From positions 1 to 64,000 of the forward strand of contig NZ_KB907461.1 in assembly GCF_000382045.1 (NCBI RefSeq): a stretch of DNA of 64,000 nucleotides, read 5' to 3'. Under the pieces are notes generated by a model. It saw only the letters and a list, made by a program, of their open reading frames with translations, was not told the DNA's origin and did not search any database. Below are positions 34,340-43,352 of this stretch, one piece after another; within the stretch, counting starts at the first letter, position 1; the number at the start of each line of letters is the position of its first letter. The position numbers were made by a program, and so were the translations under genes. The DNA is from Variovorax atrisoli 110B. GTDB lineage: Bacteria; Pseudomonadota; Gammaproteobacteria; Burkholderiales; Burkholderiaceae_C.

Positions 34340-34358
34340 GCATCACGAAACGTGATGC
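34340..34358. promoter_or_regulatory. LysR-type operator GCATCACG-AAA-CGTGATGC
   Basis: The arms are perfect over eight bases with a three-base centre and contain a T-N11-A core. A related half-site, ATCACGTTG, follows from about 34374. The site lies between the LysR gene and the divergent Bug receptor gene, where autoregulation and activation sites are expected. Confidence 0.65.
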
Positions 34359-34435
34359 GAGGGATCATAAAGTATCACGTTGCACGCTGCATGGCGGGCC
34401 AAGAATGCATCCAACAACAAGCGACGGAGACAGCC

Positions 34436-35449
34436 ATGCACACCGATCCCGACTTTTCCTCGCGCGGGCGCCGCCTGCTGTGCGGCACGCTCGCCGCCTC
34501 GGTCCTCCCGGCCTCGCTCGCGCCTGCAGCCGCGAGCGCTGCAGCGGGCAACTGGCCGCAAAAGCCGCTGCGCCTGATCGTGGGCTTTCCGCCGGGCTCG
34601 TCGCCGGACATGCTGGCGCGCGCCGTGGCCGAACCGCTCGGCCAGGCGCTGGGGCAGCCGGTCATCGTCGACAACAAGGTCGGCGCGGCGGGCAGCATCG
34701 GCGTGGCGTCCGTGGCGCGGGCCACCGACGGCTACACCATCGGCCTCACGGGCAACGGTCCGCTGACCACGGCCAAGGCGCTCACGCCCTCCACACCCTA
34801 CGATGTGGCGCGCGACCTGCGTCCCATCTCGCTCGTGGCCACCAGCCCCTTCGTGCTGGCCGGAAGCATGGCGATGCCGGCCGCCGACCTGCGCGGCTTC
34901 CTCGAGTTCGCCAAGGCGCAGGGCGACAAGCTCAGCTACGGCTCCATCGGGCCGGGCTCGGGCTCGCACCTTGCGATGGAACTGCTGAAGACGCACACGG
35001 GCATCCGCGCCGTGCACGTGCCGTTTCCCGGCTTTCCGCAGGTGGCGACGGCGCTGATGGGCAAGCAGATCGACCTGTCGTTCATGATCCCGTCGATCGC
35101 CGTGCCGCAGGCGAAGAACGGGCGGCTGCGCCTGTACGGCGTCAGCACGGCTGCGGCGTTCCCCGGCTCGGGCGACGTGCCGCCGATCCAGTCGGCGCTC
35201 GACAGGCAACGCTTCGACGTTGCCTCGTGGAACGCGGTCTTCGGTCCGGCGAGCCTGCCCGCACCCGTGGCCGAAAGGCTCTCGCAGGAGATCGCGCGCA
35301 TCCTGCAGACGAGCGAGGTGAAGCAGCGCCTGCTCGAACAGGGCTGGCTCGCGGCCGGCAGTGCGCCCGGCGTCCTCGCACACAAGATCGCCGAGGATAC
35401 CGCGATGTGGGGCGGCGTGATCCGCCTGACGGGCGCGCGCGCCGAATAG
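34436..35449 (+). CDS. Bug/TctC-type periplasmic binding protein
   Basis: The product has 337 residues. A twin-arginine-like signal (SSRGRRLLCGTLAASVLPASLAP) precedes the mature start KPLRLIVGFPPGSSPDMLARAVAEPLG, the Bug ligand loop. It probably binds the organic acid used by the downstream enzymes. ACGGAGA precedes the ATG. First gene of an operon that continues to about 42.0 kb. No membrane partners TctA or TctB are present. Confidence 0.88.
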   Translation: MHTDPDFSSRGRRLLCGTLAASVLPASLAPAAASAAAGNWPQKPLRLIVGFPPGSSPDMLARAVAEPLGQALGQPVIVDNKVGAAGSIGVASVARATDGYTIGLTGNGPLTTAKALTPSTPYDVARDLRPISLVATSPFVLAGSMAMPAADLRGFLEFAKAQGDKLSYGSIGPGSGSHLAMELLKTHTGIRAVHVPFPGFPQVATALMGKQIDLSFMIPSIAVPQAKNGRLRLYGVSTAAAFPGSGDVPPIQSALDRQRFDVASWNAVFGPASLPAPVAERLSQEIARILQTSEVKQRLLEQGWLAAGSAPGVLAHKIAEDTAMWGGVIRLTGARAE

Positions 35450-35459
35450 GAGGCGGGCG

Positions 35460-36278
35460 ATGCAACGCAGGCAGCTCTTCATCACCAGCCTGGCCGGCGC
35501 CGCCGCTGCGCTCGTGCCGCCCGTGCGGGCGACCGAGAACGCTGCCGATCCTGCGTCCAGGCCGGCCTTCGTGCTCGTGCACGGTGCCTGGCATGGCGGC
35601 TGGTGCTGGTCGCGTGTGGCGGCACGGCTGCGCGCGGCGGGACACGCCGTCCATGCGCCCACGCTCACGGGCCTCGGCGAGCGACGGCATCTGCTGTCGC
35701 CGCAGGTCAACCTCGAAACGCACATCGCCGATGTCGTCAATCTGCTCGAGTACGAGGAGCTGCAGAACGTCGTGCTCGTGGGCCACAGCTATGGGGGGAT
35801 CGTGATCTCGGGCGTGGCGGACCGCGCCCGCGATAGGCTGCGTCATCTCGTGTTCCTGGATGCGCTGCTGCTGGATTCCGGCAAGAGCCTGTTCTCGGAC
35901 TTCCCCGATGCCGTGGTGCAGCAGCGCCTGAAGACGATCCGCGAAACCGGTGCAGGCGTGGGCGCCGCTCCTGCGTTGCCGCCGTCCGCCTTCGGTGTGA
36001 AGGACCCTGCCGATGCGGCCTGGGTGCAGCGACGCATGACGCCGCAGCCCGTGGGCACCTACCTGCAGCCGCTGCAGCTGAGGGCGCCGGTGGGCAACGG
36101 TTTGCCGAAGACCTACATCGAATGCACTGTCGACCCGATCGCGACGCTGGAGCCCACCAAGGCGCGCGTGCGCGCGGATGCGGGATGGCGCATGCGCACG
36201 CTCGCCACGGGCCACGACGCGATGGTCACCGCGCCGGGCCCGCTGAGCGACATGCTGCTGAGCAAGCTCGCCGCCTGA
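35460..36278 (+). CDS. exported alpha/beta hydrolase (esterase, EstC/SABP2-like)
   Basis: The product has 272 residues. An N-terminal signal (QRRQLFITSLAGAAAALVPP) suggests export. The fold is that of the plant methylesterase/hydroxynitrile lyase group: LVHGAWHGGWCWSRV forms the oxyanion region, GHSYGG carries the nucleophile serine near residue 109, and ATGHDAM near 255 the histidine. It could release the acid from an ester in the periplasm before uptake (inference). It lies ten bases after the Bug receptor gene. Confidence 0.8.
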   Translation: MQRRQLFITSLAGAAAALVPPVRATENAADPASRPAFVLVHGAWHGGWCWSRVAARLRAAGHAVHAPTLTGLGERRHLLSPQVNLETHIADVVNLLEYEELQNVVLVGHSYGGIVISGVADRARDRLRHLVFLDALLLDSGKSLFSDFPDAVVQQRLKTIRETGAGVGAAPALPPSAFGVKDPADAAWVQRRMTPQPVGTYLQPLQLRAPVGNGLPKTYIECTVDPIATLEPTKARVRADAGWRMRTLATGHDAMVTAPGPLSDMLLSKLAA

Positions 36279-36330
36279 ACCCATTCATTCCTTCGTTCAC
36301 TCCTACCTTCCTTTTTCTCGAAAGCCCGCG

Positions 36331-37758
36331 ATGGGAACCCTCACCTCCGAAGAACGCTATTTCTTTCGCTCCGACGTCAATGCCCGGCAGAGCCAGCGCC
36401 GGCAGCGCGTACCGGGCGGCCACGTCACCGAGCCCGCGCGTGAAGTGCCCGTGCACACGGAGTGCGACGTGCTCGTCCTGGGCGGCGGGCCGTCGGGCGT
36501 GGCCGCTGCCGTGGCGGCCGCGCGCAACGGTGCGCGTGTGGTGCTGCTGGAGCGCTACAACCACCTGGGCGGCCTTTCGACGGGGGGCCTCGTGATCTGG
36601 ATCGACCGCATGAGCGACTGGCAGGGCCAGCATGTCATCCAGGGACTCGCCGCGGAGTTCATGGCGCGCATGGGCGCCGAGGCCGTGGCCGGCCCGCCGC
36701 GCGACGAATGGGGCTCGCAGGACCCCGACGCCGCCGCCTATTGGGGTCTGCGCACGGCCGCCTTCCACGGTGTGGTCACGCATTCGCCGACCATCGACCC
36801 GGAGATGCTCAAGGGCGTGTATCACCAGATGGTCCGCGAGGCGGGCGTCGACCTGATCCTGCATGCCTGGATGGCCGCGCCGATCCAGGAGATGGGTCGC
36901 GTGAAGGGCGCGATCTTCGAGAGCAAGCAGGGCCGCCGCGCGATCCTGGCGAACGTGGTGGTGGATACCACCGGCGAGGGAGATCTCTACGCGGCGGCGG
37001 GCGCGGCCTTCGACTCCGACATCGACGCGCACGACATCCACCATTGCATCAATACCTCGTGGCTTTTCGCAGGAGTGGACATGCAGCGCTGGCTCGACTT
37101 CAGGGCAGGCGAACCGGAGGCCTTCTCGGCCTTCATGGCGCGAGGGCGCGAGGCGCTGGGCAGCTTCGAGAAGCCGATCGTCTCCTGGCGCCCCGATGTC
37201 GCGACCTTCCTCGGGCCGCGCAAGGCGGGATACAGCGCGCTCGACGTGGACGAGATGACGCAGGTCGAATGGGAGTCGCGCCAGAGCATGAGCGAGCACC
37301 TGGCTTTCTATCGGGCGCACGCCCCGGGCTTCGAGAAGGCGTGGGTCATGCTGATGGCTCCGCAGATCGGCACCCGCCACGGGCGGCGCCTGATCGGCGT
37401 AAAGCGCGTGCTGCGCAGCGCGTGGGATGCGGGCGCGGTGGAGCCCGACGAGATCGGCATCAGCCCGAGCCCGTCGCCGCGCTTTCCCTCGATCTCGGTG
37501 CCCTACGGCGCGCTGGTACCCGCGTCGCTCGACGGCGTGCTCGCGGCCGGCAAGCACATCGCCTGCGACACCAACTCCCATGGCTTCCTGCGCGAGATCC
37601 CCCAGTGCTGGCTCACGGGCCAGGCGGCCGGCACGGCTGCGGCGCTGGCGGCCGACAGCGGCGTGCTGCCGCGCGACGTGGATGTGGCGCGGCTGCAGTC
37701 CCTGCTGCGCGCACAGGGTGTGCCGCTGCGAGAGGCCAGCGTGCCGGTGACAGCATGA
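36331..37758 (+). CDS. FAD-dependent oxidoreductase (FAD_oxidored family)
   Basis: The product has 475 residues. The FAD-binding motif is VLVLGGGPSGVAAAVAAA near residue 48, followed by LLERYNHLGGLSTGGLV, characteristic of the PF12831-type family. A stretch IACDTNSHGFLREIPQCWLTGQAAGTAAAL near 410 completes the FAD site. The reaction cannot be named; related proteins oxidise or reduce ring compounds and polyols. The stop overlaps the next gene start by four bases. Confidence 0.8.
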   Translation: MGTLTSEERYFFRSDVNARQSQRRQRVPGGHVTEPAREVPVHTECDVLVLGGGPSGVAAAVAAARNGARVVLLERYNHLGGLSTGGLVIWIDRMSDWQGQHVIQGLAAEFMARMGAEAVAGPPRDEWGSQDPDAAAYWGLRTAAFHGVVTHSPTIDPEMLKGVYHQMVREAGVDLILHAWMAAPIQEMGRVKGAIFESKQGRRAILANVVVDTTGEGDLYAAAGAAFDSDIDAHDIHHCINTSWLFAGVDMQRWLDFRAGEPEAFSAFMARGREALGSFEKPIVSWRPDVATFLGPRKAGYSALDVDEMTQVEWESRQSMSEHLAFYRAHAPGFEKAWVMLMAPQIGTRHGRRLIGVKRVLRSAWDAGAVEPDEIGISPSPSPRFPSISVPYGALVPASLDGVLAAGKHIACDTNSHGFLREIPQCWLTGQAAGTAAALAADSGVLPRDVDVARLQSLLRAQGVPLREASVPVTA

Positions 37759-38573
37759 AGTTCCGTCTCTCGCTCGCGCACCTGGGCATGCTCGATGCGC
37801 CTCCGCCCTTGCTGGTCGAGGCCGCGCATGCGGCGGGCTTGCGCGGTGTCGGCATCCGCCTTCAGCCGGCGCGACCCGGCGAGGCGCCGTTCCCGATGGA
37901 GGAGGGCGGGCCGATGCTGCGCGAGACGCTCGCACGCGTGCGCGACCTGGGCATGACGGTGCACGACATCGAGATCGTGCGGATCAGGCCGGGATTCGAC
38001 GTGCAGGCGCTGTCGGGCGTGCTCGCCTCGGCCCAGCGGCTGGGCGCGCGCAGGCTCATGGTCAACGTGGACGATCCGGACCTTGTGCGCGCGGCGGACA
38101 ACATCGGGGCACTGGCGGCCCGTGCGCAGTCGCACGGCCTCGTGCTGGGACTCGAGTTCATGATCTACACGGCGGCACGCTCGCTGCACGTCGCGCGAGA
38201 ACTCGCCGTCGCCTCGGGCTCACCTGCGGTTCGCGTGCTCGTCGACGCGCTGCATTTCTTTCGCGCGGGCAGCGCGCCCGACGAGATGGCCGGCCCGCAC
38301 GTCGACCGCGATTTCATGCAGGTCAACGATGCGCTCGCGCGTCGCCACCCGGGCCTGTCGCCCGCCGAGGAGGGCCGTGCGCACCGCCTGTTCCCCGGAG
38401 AGGGCGAGTTGCCCGTGCATCGCCTGCTGGCGCAACTGAACGACGACGCCATCCTCTCGATCGAGGCGCCGAGCGCCATCCGCATGGCCACGCTGGACGT
38501 GCATGCGCGCGCCGCTGCAGCGTACCGTGCCACCCGGGATTTCCTGAAAGCAAATGACCATGAACACGAATGA
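37755..38573 (+). CDS. sugar phosphate isomerase/epimerase-like TIM barrel
   Basis: The product has 272 residues and an AP-endonuclease-2/xylose-isomerase-like barrel. Likely metal ligands are Glu in LGLEFMIY, Asp and His in VLVDALHFFRAG, and Glu in LSIEAPSA. Such enzymes isomerise or dehydrate hydroxy-ketones and sugar acids. It overlaps the FAD enzyme by four bases and the shikimate-dehydrogenase-like gene by 20 bases, so it belongs tightly to this operon. Substrate unknown. Confidence 0.78.
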   Translation: MKFRLSLAHLGMLDAPPPLLVEAAHAAGLRGVGIRLQPARPGEAPFPMEEGGPMLRETLARVRDLGMTVHDIEIVRIRPGFDVQALSGVLASAQRLGARRLMVNVDDPDLVRAADNIGALAARAQSHGLVLGLEFMIYTAARSLHVARELAVASGSPAVRVLVDALHFFRAGSAPDEMAGPHVDRDFMQVNDALARRHPGLSPAEEGRAHRLFPGEGELPVHRLLAQLNDDAILSIEAPSAIRMATLDVHARAAAAYRATRDFLKANDHEHE

Positions 38574-39375
38574 CACCCTCGACGGACTGCGACTGGACGG
38601 CCGAACGACCGTCCTGGGCATCATCGGCGACCCCATCGCACAGGTGAAGGCGCCGCTGCCATTGACGCGCTTGCTTCAGGCGCGGAGCATCAACGCGGTG
38701 CTGGTGCCGCTGCATGTGCACGGCGACGACGTGGCGGCGTTGCTGGGCGCGCTGCATGCGGTGCGCAACGTCGCGGGCATCGTCGTCACGGTGCCGCACA
38801 AGCAGCGCGTGGCCGGGCTGTCGATCGAGCTGATGCCCTCGGCAAGGCAGGCTCAGGCCGTGAACGTCCTTCGCCGCACCAGCGATGGCTGGCAGGGTGA
38901 CCTGCTCGATGGCGCGGGGTTCGTCGCAGGGCTCGTTCGCAGCGGCTTCGACGTGAAGGGGCGCAGCGTGGGCATGGCCGGTGCGGGTGGCGCGGGCAGC
39001 GCGATCGGGCTGGCCCTGGCTGCGGCGGGTGCGGCGTCGATCGACGTGCACGACGTCGATGCGGCGAAGTGCGCGGAACTGGTCGAGCGCCTGCGCGCGC
39101 TCGGACATGCAGCGGGCCATTGGGATGCCGCGAGCCCTCGCGAGCTCGTCGTCAACGCGACGCCCATGGGCATGAAGCCGGGCGATGCATTGCCGTTCGC
39201 GCTCTCGGCGATCCAGGCCGGGCAGACGGTCGCGGAGGTCATCATGGAGCCCGCCACCACACCTTTGCTCCTGGAGGCGCAGGCGCGCGGCGCGCGCATC
39301 GTCCACGGCCGGCACATGATGAACGAGCAGCTCGAGGCGATGGCCGACTTCTTCTTCGGCGAGGTGCAGCCATGA
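38554..39375 (+). CDS. shikimate dehydrogenase-like oxidoreductase
   Basis: The product has 273 residues and the AroE fold. The catalytic lysine is in VVTVPHKQRV near residue 80, and the NAD(P) loop GAGGAGSAIGLALAAAG is near 140. Where AroE has the shikimate-binding SLSP after GxPxxH, this protein reads GDPIAQVKAP, and NTDG is replaced by LLDG. So the two substrate serines and one asparagine are missing, and the substrate is unlikely to be shikimate itself. It overlaps its neighbours on both sides. A second ATG at 38560 is possible. Confidence 0.8.
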   Translation: MTMNTNDTLDGLRLDGRTTVLGIIGDPIAQVKAPLPLTRLLQARSINAVLVPLHVHGDDVAALLGALHAVRNVAGIVVTVPHKQRVAGLSIELMPSARQAQAVNVLRRTSDGWQGDLLDGAGFVAGLVRSGFDVKGRSVGMAGAGGAGSAIGLALAAAGAASIDVHDVDAAKCAELVERLRALGHAAGHWDAASPRELVVNATPMGMKPGDALPFALSAIQAGQTVAEVIMEPATTPLLLEAQARGARIVHGRHMMNEQLEAMADFFFGEVQP

Positions 39376-40262
39376 GCACGCCGTTCTTCCCCGGCTTCAA
39401 GGTCCATCGCGCCGAGCTTGGGGACGCCACGATCCACGCCGAGGTCGGCGGCAGCGGCCCGCCCTTGCTGCTGCTGCACGGCTATCCGCAAACGCATGTG
39501 GCGTGGCACCGCGTCGCGCCCGCGCTCGCCCGGCATTTCACTGTGGTCGCGCCCGACCTGCGCGGCTACGGCGACAGCACCGGACCCGGCGGCGATCCGT
39601 TGCATATCCATCACTGCAAGCGCACCCTCGGCGGCGACCAGGTCCGGCTCATGAAGTCGCTGGGCTTCGACCGCTTCGCCATCGTCGGCCACGACCGCGG
39701 CGCGCGCGTGGCCTACCGGCTGTGCCTCGACCAGCCCGGCGTGGTCAGTGCCTTCACCTCGCTCACGGTGGTTCCGACCGAGGCGATGTGGCGCCGCGCG
39801 AACATGGACTTCGGGCTCAAGGCGTTCCACTGGTATCTGTTCGCGCAGCCGTTCGACCTGCCCGAGCGCCTGCTCGACGCGGATCCCGCGTACTTTCTCG
39901 ACTGGTCGCTGCGCAGTGCGGTGCTCAGGTTCGCAGCCGTCACGCCGCAGGCGCTCGCCGAATACCACCGTGCGTTCGCCAAGCCGTCGGTGCGCCACGC
40001 GATGATCGAGGACTACCGGGCTGCCGCGTCGATCGATCTTCGGCACGACAACGAGGACCTCGCCGCCGGCCGCCGCATCGCCTGTCCGCTGCAGGTGCTG
40101 TGGAGCGCATCGAACACCGCGCGGCCCGACCCCATCGAGATCTGGCCCCAGTGGGCCGACCACGTGGAGGGCGCGGCCATCGATTGCGGCCACCTGATGG
40201 CGGAGGAAGCACCCGACGAGGTGCTGGCGCACGTGCTGCCGTTTCTGCAGCGTCACGCCTGA
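39372..40262 (+). CDS. alpha/beta hydrolase, fluoroacetate dehalogenase-like
   Basis: The product has 296 residues. The nucleophile elbow reads VGHDRGARVAYR, so the nucleophile is Asp108 rather than serine, and Arg109 and Arg112 match the carboxylate-binding arginines of fluoroacetate dehalogenase. His153-Trp154 (FHWYLFAQP) match its halide pocket. The base histidine is His274. These features fit haloacetate dehalogenases, but some aspartate-type hydrolases of this family act on epoxides. It overlaps the shikimate-dehydrogenase-like gene by four bases. Confidence 0.78.
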   Translation: MSTPFFPGFKVHRAELGDATIHAEVGGSGPPLLLLHGYPQTHVAWHRVAPALARHFTVVAPDLRGYGDSTGPGGDPLHIHHCKRTLGGDQVRLMKSLGFDRFAIVGHDRGARVAYRLCLDQPGVVSAFTSLTVVPTEAMWRRANMDFGLKAFHWYLFAQPFDLPERLLDADPAYFLDWSLRSAVLRFAAVTPQALAEYHRAFAKPSVRHAMIEDYRAAASIDLRHDNEDLAAGRRIACPLQVLWSASNTARPDPIEIWPQWADHVEGAAIDCGHLMAEEAPDEVLAHVLPFLQRHA

Positions 40263-40285
40263 CGATCGAAAGGAGAGACCGAGCC

Positions 40286-41347
40286 ATGCGACTGCCGATG
40301 ATCCTTGCGGCGCTGCTGTGCGTCCTGCAAAGCCACGCTGAAGTGCCGACACCGGCGCGGCAGCAGGAGTTCTACCCCGCACCGAGCTTCGAGCTCGTTC
40401 ATTCGGGAGGCTGCGGTGTGATGGAAGGCATCGCGAGCGCCTCGGATGGCAGCGTGTACTTCACCGAGATCACGCGTTCGGTCGGCTGCTCCGACGCGGG
40501 TGGCGTGCAGGGTGGCCGCATCTGGGTCGTGCCGCCCGGCGGCAGGCCGCGCATCTTCCGCGAGCCCAGCAACATGGCCGCCGGCCTGGCCATCGACGCA
40601 CAGGACCGGATGGTCACCGCCGAGGGCGCCGACTACGGCGGGCGCCGCGTCTCCATCACCGACCTGCGCACCGGCGCCTACCGCGTGGTCGCCTACTTCC
40701 ACGAGAACCGCCAGTTCAACGCACCCAATGACGTGGCGATCGATCGCGCGGGCCGCATCTATTTCTCGGACCTTCGCCTCTTCGGCCCCGAAACGATCGA
40801 GCAGCGCATCAACGCCGTCTACAGGATCGACCCGCCCGGGCCCGGCGCCAAGGGGCTGTGGCCGCTCGCGCGCATCCTGGGCGACAACTCGAAGATGAAC
40901 GGCATCGAGCTCTCGCCCGACCAGCGCACCCTCTACGTGGGCTTGTGCGACCCTGGTACGAATGCGCTCGGCGAACAGGGGCAGGCGGCGCTCGACCGGA
41001 CCGGCGCGGGCGGCCTCGTCGCGTATCCGCTCGATGAGGCTGGCCGGCCGGGGGCGCCGCGCGTGTTGCTCGATCTTCAGAAGTCAGGCTGTGTCGACGG
41101 AATGGCGACCGACAGCGAAGGCAACGTGTACCTCGCGCTGCCCGGCGCCGCGTCGGGACCCGGCATCTATGTGATGACGCCGGGCGGTGTGCTGGCTGCG
41201 CGCCTCGCGCTGCCCCACAACGAAAGCCCGGTCAACCTGGGATTCGGGCGGGGGCCGGAAGCGGGCACGCTGTATGTGGCCACCGTCGGCGCAGGCAAGG
41301 TCTATCGCCTGCGCACCGGCAGGACCGGCTCGCTGCCGCCACGTTGA
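40286..41347 (+). CDS. exported SMP-30/gluconolactonase-like beta-propeller protein
   Basis: The product has 353 residues. A signal peptide (LPMILAALLCVLQSHA) is followed by an SMP-30-type propeller. FNAPNDVAIDRAGRIYFSD near 145 and DNSKMNGIELSPDQRTLYVG near 200 carry the metal-binding Asn and Asp residues of lactonases. It could open a lactone in the periplasm. AGGAG precedes the ATG. It is the last intact gene of the operon before the broken NTF2-like gene. Confidence 0.8.
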   Translation: MRLPMILAALLCVLQSHAEVPTPARQQEFYPAPSFELVHSGGCGVMEGIASASDGSVYFTEITRSVGCSDAGGVQGGRIWVVPPGGRPRIFREPSNMAAGLAIDAQDRMVTAEGADYGGRRVSITDLRTGAYRVVAYFHENRQFNAPNDVAIDRAGRIYFSDLRLFGPETIEQRINAVYRIDPPGPGAKGLWPLARILGDNSKMNGIELSPDQRTLYVGLCDPGTNALGEQGQAALDRTGAGGLVAYPLDEAGRPGAPRVLLDLQKSGCVDGMATDSEGNVYLALPGAASGPGIYVMTPGGVLAARLALPHNESPVNLGFGRGPEAGTLYVATVGAGKVYRLRTGRTGSLPPR

Positions 41348-41375
41348 GTGAGTTTTTTTGGAATCGAACAGGAAC

Positions 41376-42017
41376 ATGGACATGACCGATGCATGGAGCG
41401 ACAAGCTCGCGATCCGCGAGCTCATCGAGAACTGGGCCGTATGGCGCGATGCCGGCGACTGGAAGCGCTTCGCCACCGTGTGGCACGACGACGGCTTCAT
41501 GCACGCGACCTGGTTCCAGGGGCCTGCGCGCGAATTCATCCGGGTCACCCAGGAGGGGATGGCCAAGGGAGTGAGCATCCTGCATTTCCTCGGCGGCACG
41601 TCGATCGATCTGGCGGGCGAGCGCGCCATTGCGCAAACCAAGATGACGATCTCGCAGCGCGCGGAGGTTCAGGGCGTGCTCTGCGACGTGGTGTGCACGG
41701 GGCGCTTCTACGATTTCCTCGAGAAGCGCGATGGCCGCTGGGGCTTGGTCGTTCGCTAGCCCATCTACGAGAAAGACCGCATCGACCCCGTCGATCCCGC
41801 CGTGCCGCTGCAACTCGACACCGACCGCCTGGCTGCCTTTCCCGCAGGCTATCGTCACCTGGTCTATGTGCAGACCCAGATCGGCTATGCCGTGAAGCGC
41901 GACATGCCGCAGCTGCAGGGGGCGGAGGTCGAGGCGCTCTATGCGCGCGGCCGGGCGTGGCTGAACCAGCAGAGTGGTGGCGTCCCCGGCGCGGAGGGTG
42001 CGGCGCATTGGAGATGA
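41376..42017 (+). pseudogene. SnoaL-like (NTF2-fold) gene interrupted by an in-frame TAG
   Basis: The frame from ATG 41376 (AGGAAC upstream) reads an NTF2-like protein: IRELIENWAVWRDAGDWKRF, then VWHDDGF and GRFYDFLEKRDGRWGLVVR. It meets TAG at 41757-41759 and then continues in the same frame with PIYEKDRIDPVDP and 80 more plausible residues to the stop at 42015-42017. A CAG to TAG change of one glutamine codon would explain it. The fragment before the stop has 127 residues. Relatives act as dehydratases or isomerases. It ends the 34-42 kb operon. Confidence 0.75.
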
Positions 42018-42078
42018 CGCTTCCTGTCTGCCGCCGCGGGCCGTCGAGGGTTCCTCTTGGCGCGCGGACACCGTGCGC

Positions 42079-43293
42079 TCAGCGCGCCTTCGCGTTGCTG
42101 CCGGTCACCGGTAGGCGCCACAGGTCATAGCGTTCCTCGCCGCCCTTGACCGAACCCGCGAAGTGCTCGTTCAAGGCACTCGAAGTGAAAACCAGATCAC
42201 CGCCGGGCAGCGTGGACAGGGTGTCCGGCCATCGGACGCGTTCGTCGGCGGCCATCAGCGACATCGCCTTCGAACGAGGGCTGTACCTCACGATCCCGTT
42301 GCGTGTGACATCGGTGATGTAGAGGTCGCCCTGCGCATCGACGACGATCCCGTCCGTGTTGCCGCCCACGGCGCCAAGATCGCGGATCGACGCGGCAAGC
42401 TGCGCCTCGGTGGCATCGGTCTTGCGCAGGACCGCGGTGGGGATCGCGTGGGCATGAGTCCCTGTGGTCACGGTCCAGTACAGCGTGCGGCCGTCAGGCG
42501 AGAGCGCGATGCCGTTGATGCCGAGGAGAAGCGGGTTGCCTGGCCAGACCTCGCTGCCATGAGAAACGACCTTCACGCCGGGCTCGACCTGCAGGGTCGG
42601 GTGCTTGTCGAGCACGCGTCGCGCCCGGCCGGAAGCCAGGTCGATCACGATCAGTCCCACCATGTTGTGTGGGGCGCTGCGCATGCCGCTGTCGGAGATG
42701 TAGGCCACGCGGCGTCGCTCGTCGACTGCGATGTCGTTCAGGAAGCTGCCCCTGCGGTCGGCAACACCGTCCAGTGGGATTCGCTTGACGGTACGGCCGG
42801 ACGCGAGATCGATCACCAGCACTTTCTGGGCGCCTTCCGGTGCCTCAGGTTCGCCGGCGATGAAGCCCATGTCGAGGGCCCACAACCAGCCGTTCCTTCG
42901 GTCGACGTGGAAGCCGAGTACGTTGCGCAGGCTCTGTTGCGGGTCGCCGTCGATCGCGTTGGCTTGCACCGAAGGGAACGCCGTCAGCCGCGCGGGACCG
43001 GTTCGCGCGCGGGTGTCCAGCTTGCTGAGGGTTGCCGGCGCGCCGGCCGAGATGAGGCGCGGGGTGCTCACGTACGCGGTGCCATTGGCATCGAAATGCA
43101 GGCCCGCGATCGGCGCGTCGACCGATCCGGCAAATGGCGCGGGGTCCGCATTGTCGCTGGAGGGCTGCCAGCTTACGCCGGCATAGCTGCGCCAGCGTTC
43201 GAGTCTGGGGCCGCTGGCGGCACTGGCAGTTTGCGAAAAAGCGAGGAGTGCCGCCAGCGCGAACGCAGCGGTCTGGAAGGAACGAAGGAGCAC
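42079..43293 (-). CDS. exported Yellow/major-royal-jelly-type protein
   Basis: The product has 404 residues. It carries a signal peptide (FALAALLAFSQTASA) and a six-bladed propeller of the MRJP/Yellow family. NVLGFHVDRRNGWLWALDMG, FLNDIAVDERRRVAYISDSG and LLLGINGIALSPDGRTLYWT are typical. Bacterial members are secreted and of unknown function; some bind small ligands. It is convergent with the broken NTF2-like gene and lies 59 bases after the DJ-1 gene in the same direction. Confidence 0.8.
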   Translation of the reverse strand: MLLRSFQTAAFALAALLAFSQTASAASGPRLERWRSYAGVSWQPSSDNADPAPFAGSVDAPIAGLHFDANGTAYVSTPRLISAGAPATLSKLDTRARTGPARLTAFPSVQANAIDGDPQQSLRNVLGFHVDRRNGWLWALDMGFIAGEPEAPEGAQKVLVIDLASGRTVKRIPLDGVADRRGSFLNDIAVDERRRVAYISDSGMRSAPHNMVGLIVIDLASGRARRVLDKHPTLQVEPGVKVVSHGSEVWPGNPLLLGINGIALSPDGRTLYWTVTTGTHAHAIPTAVLRKTDATEAQLAASIRDLGAVGGNTDGIVVDAQGDLYITDVTRNGIVRYSPRSKAMSLMAADERVRWPDTLSTLPGGDLVFTSSALNEHFAGSVKGGEERYDLWRLPVTGSNAKAR

Positions 43294-43352
43294 GAAGAAA
43301 CCTTGGGTGTGATGTGGAGCGCGGGGATGGAGGTGTTGGCGCCGTTGCGCGA

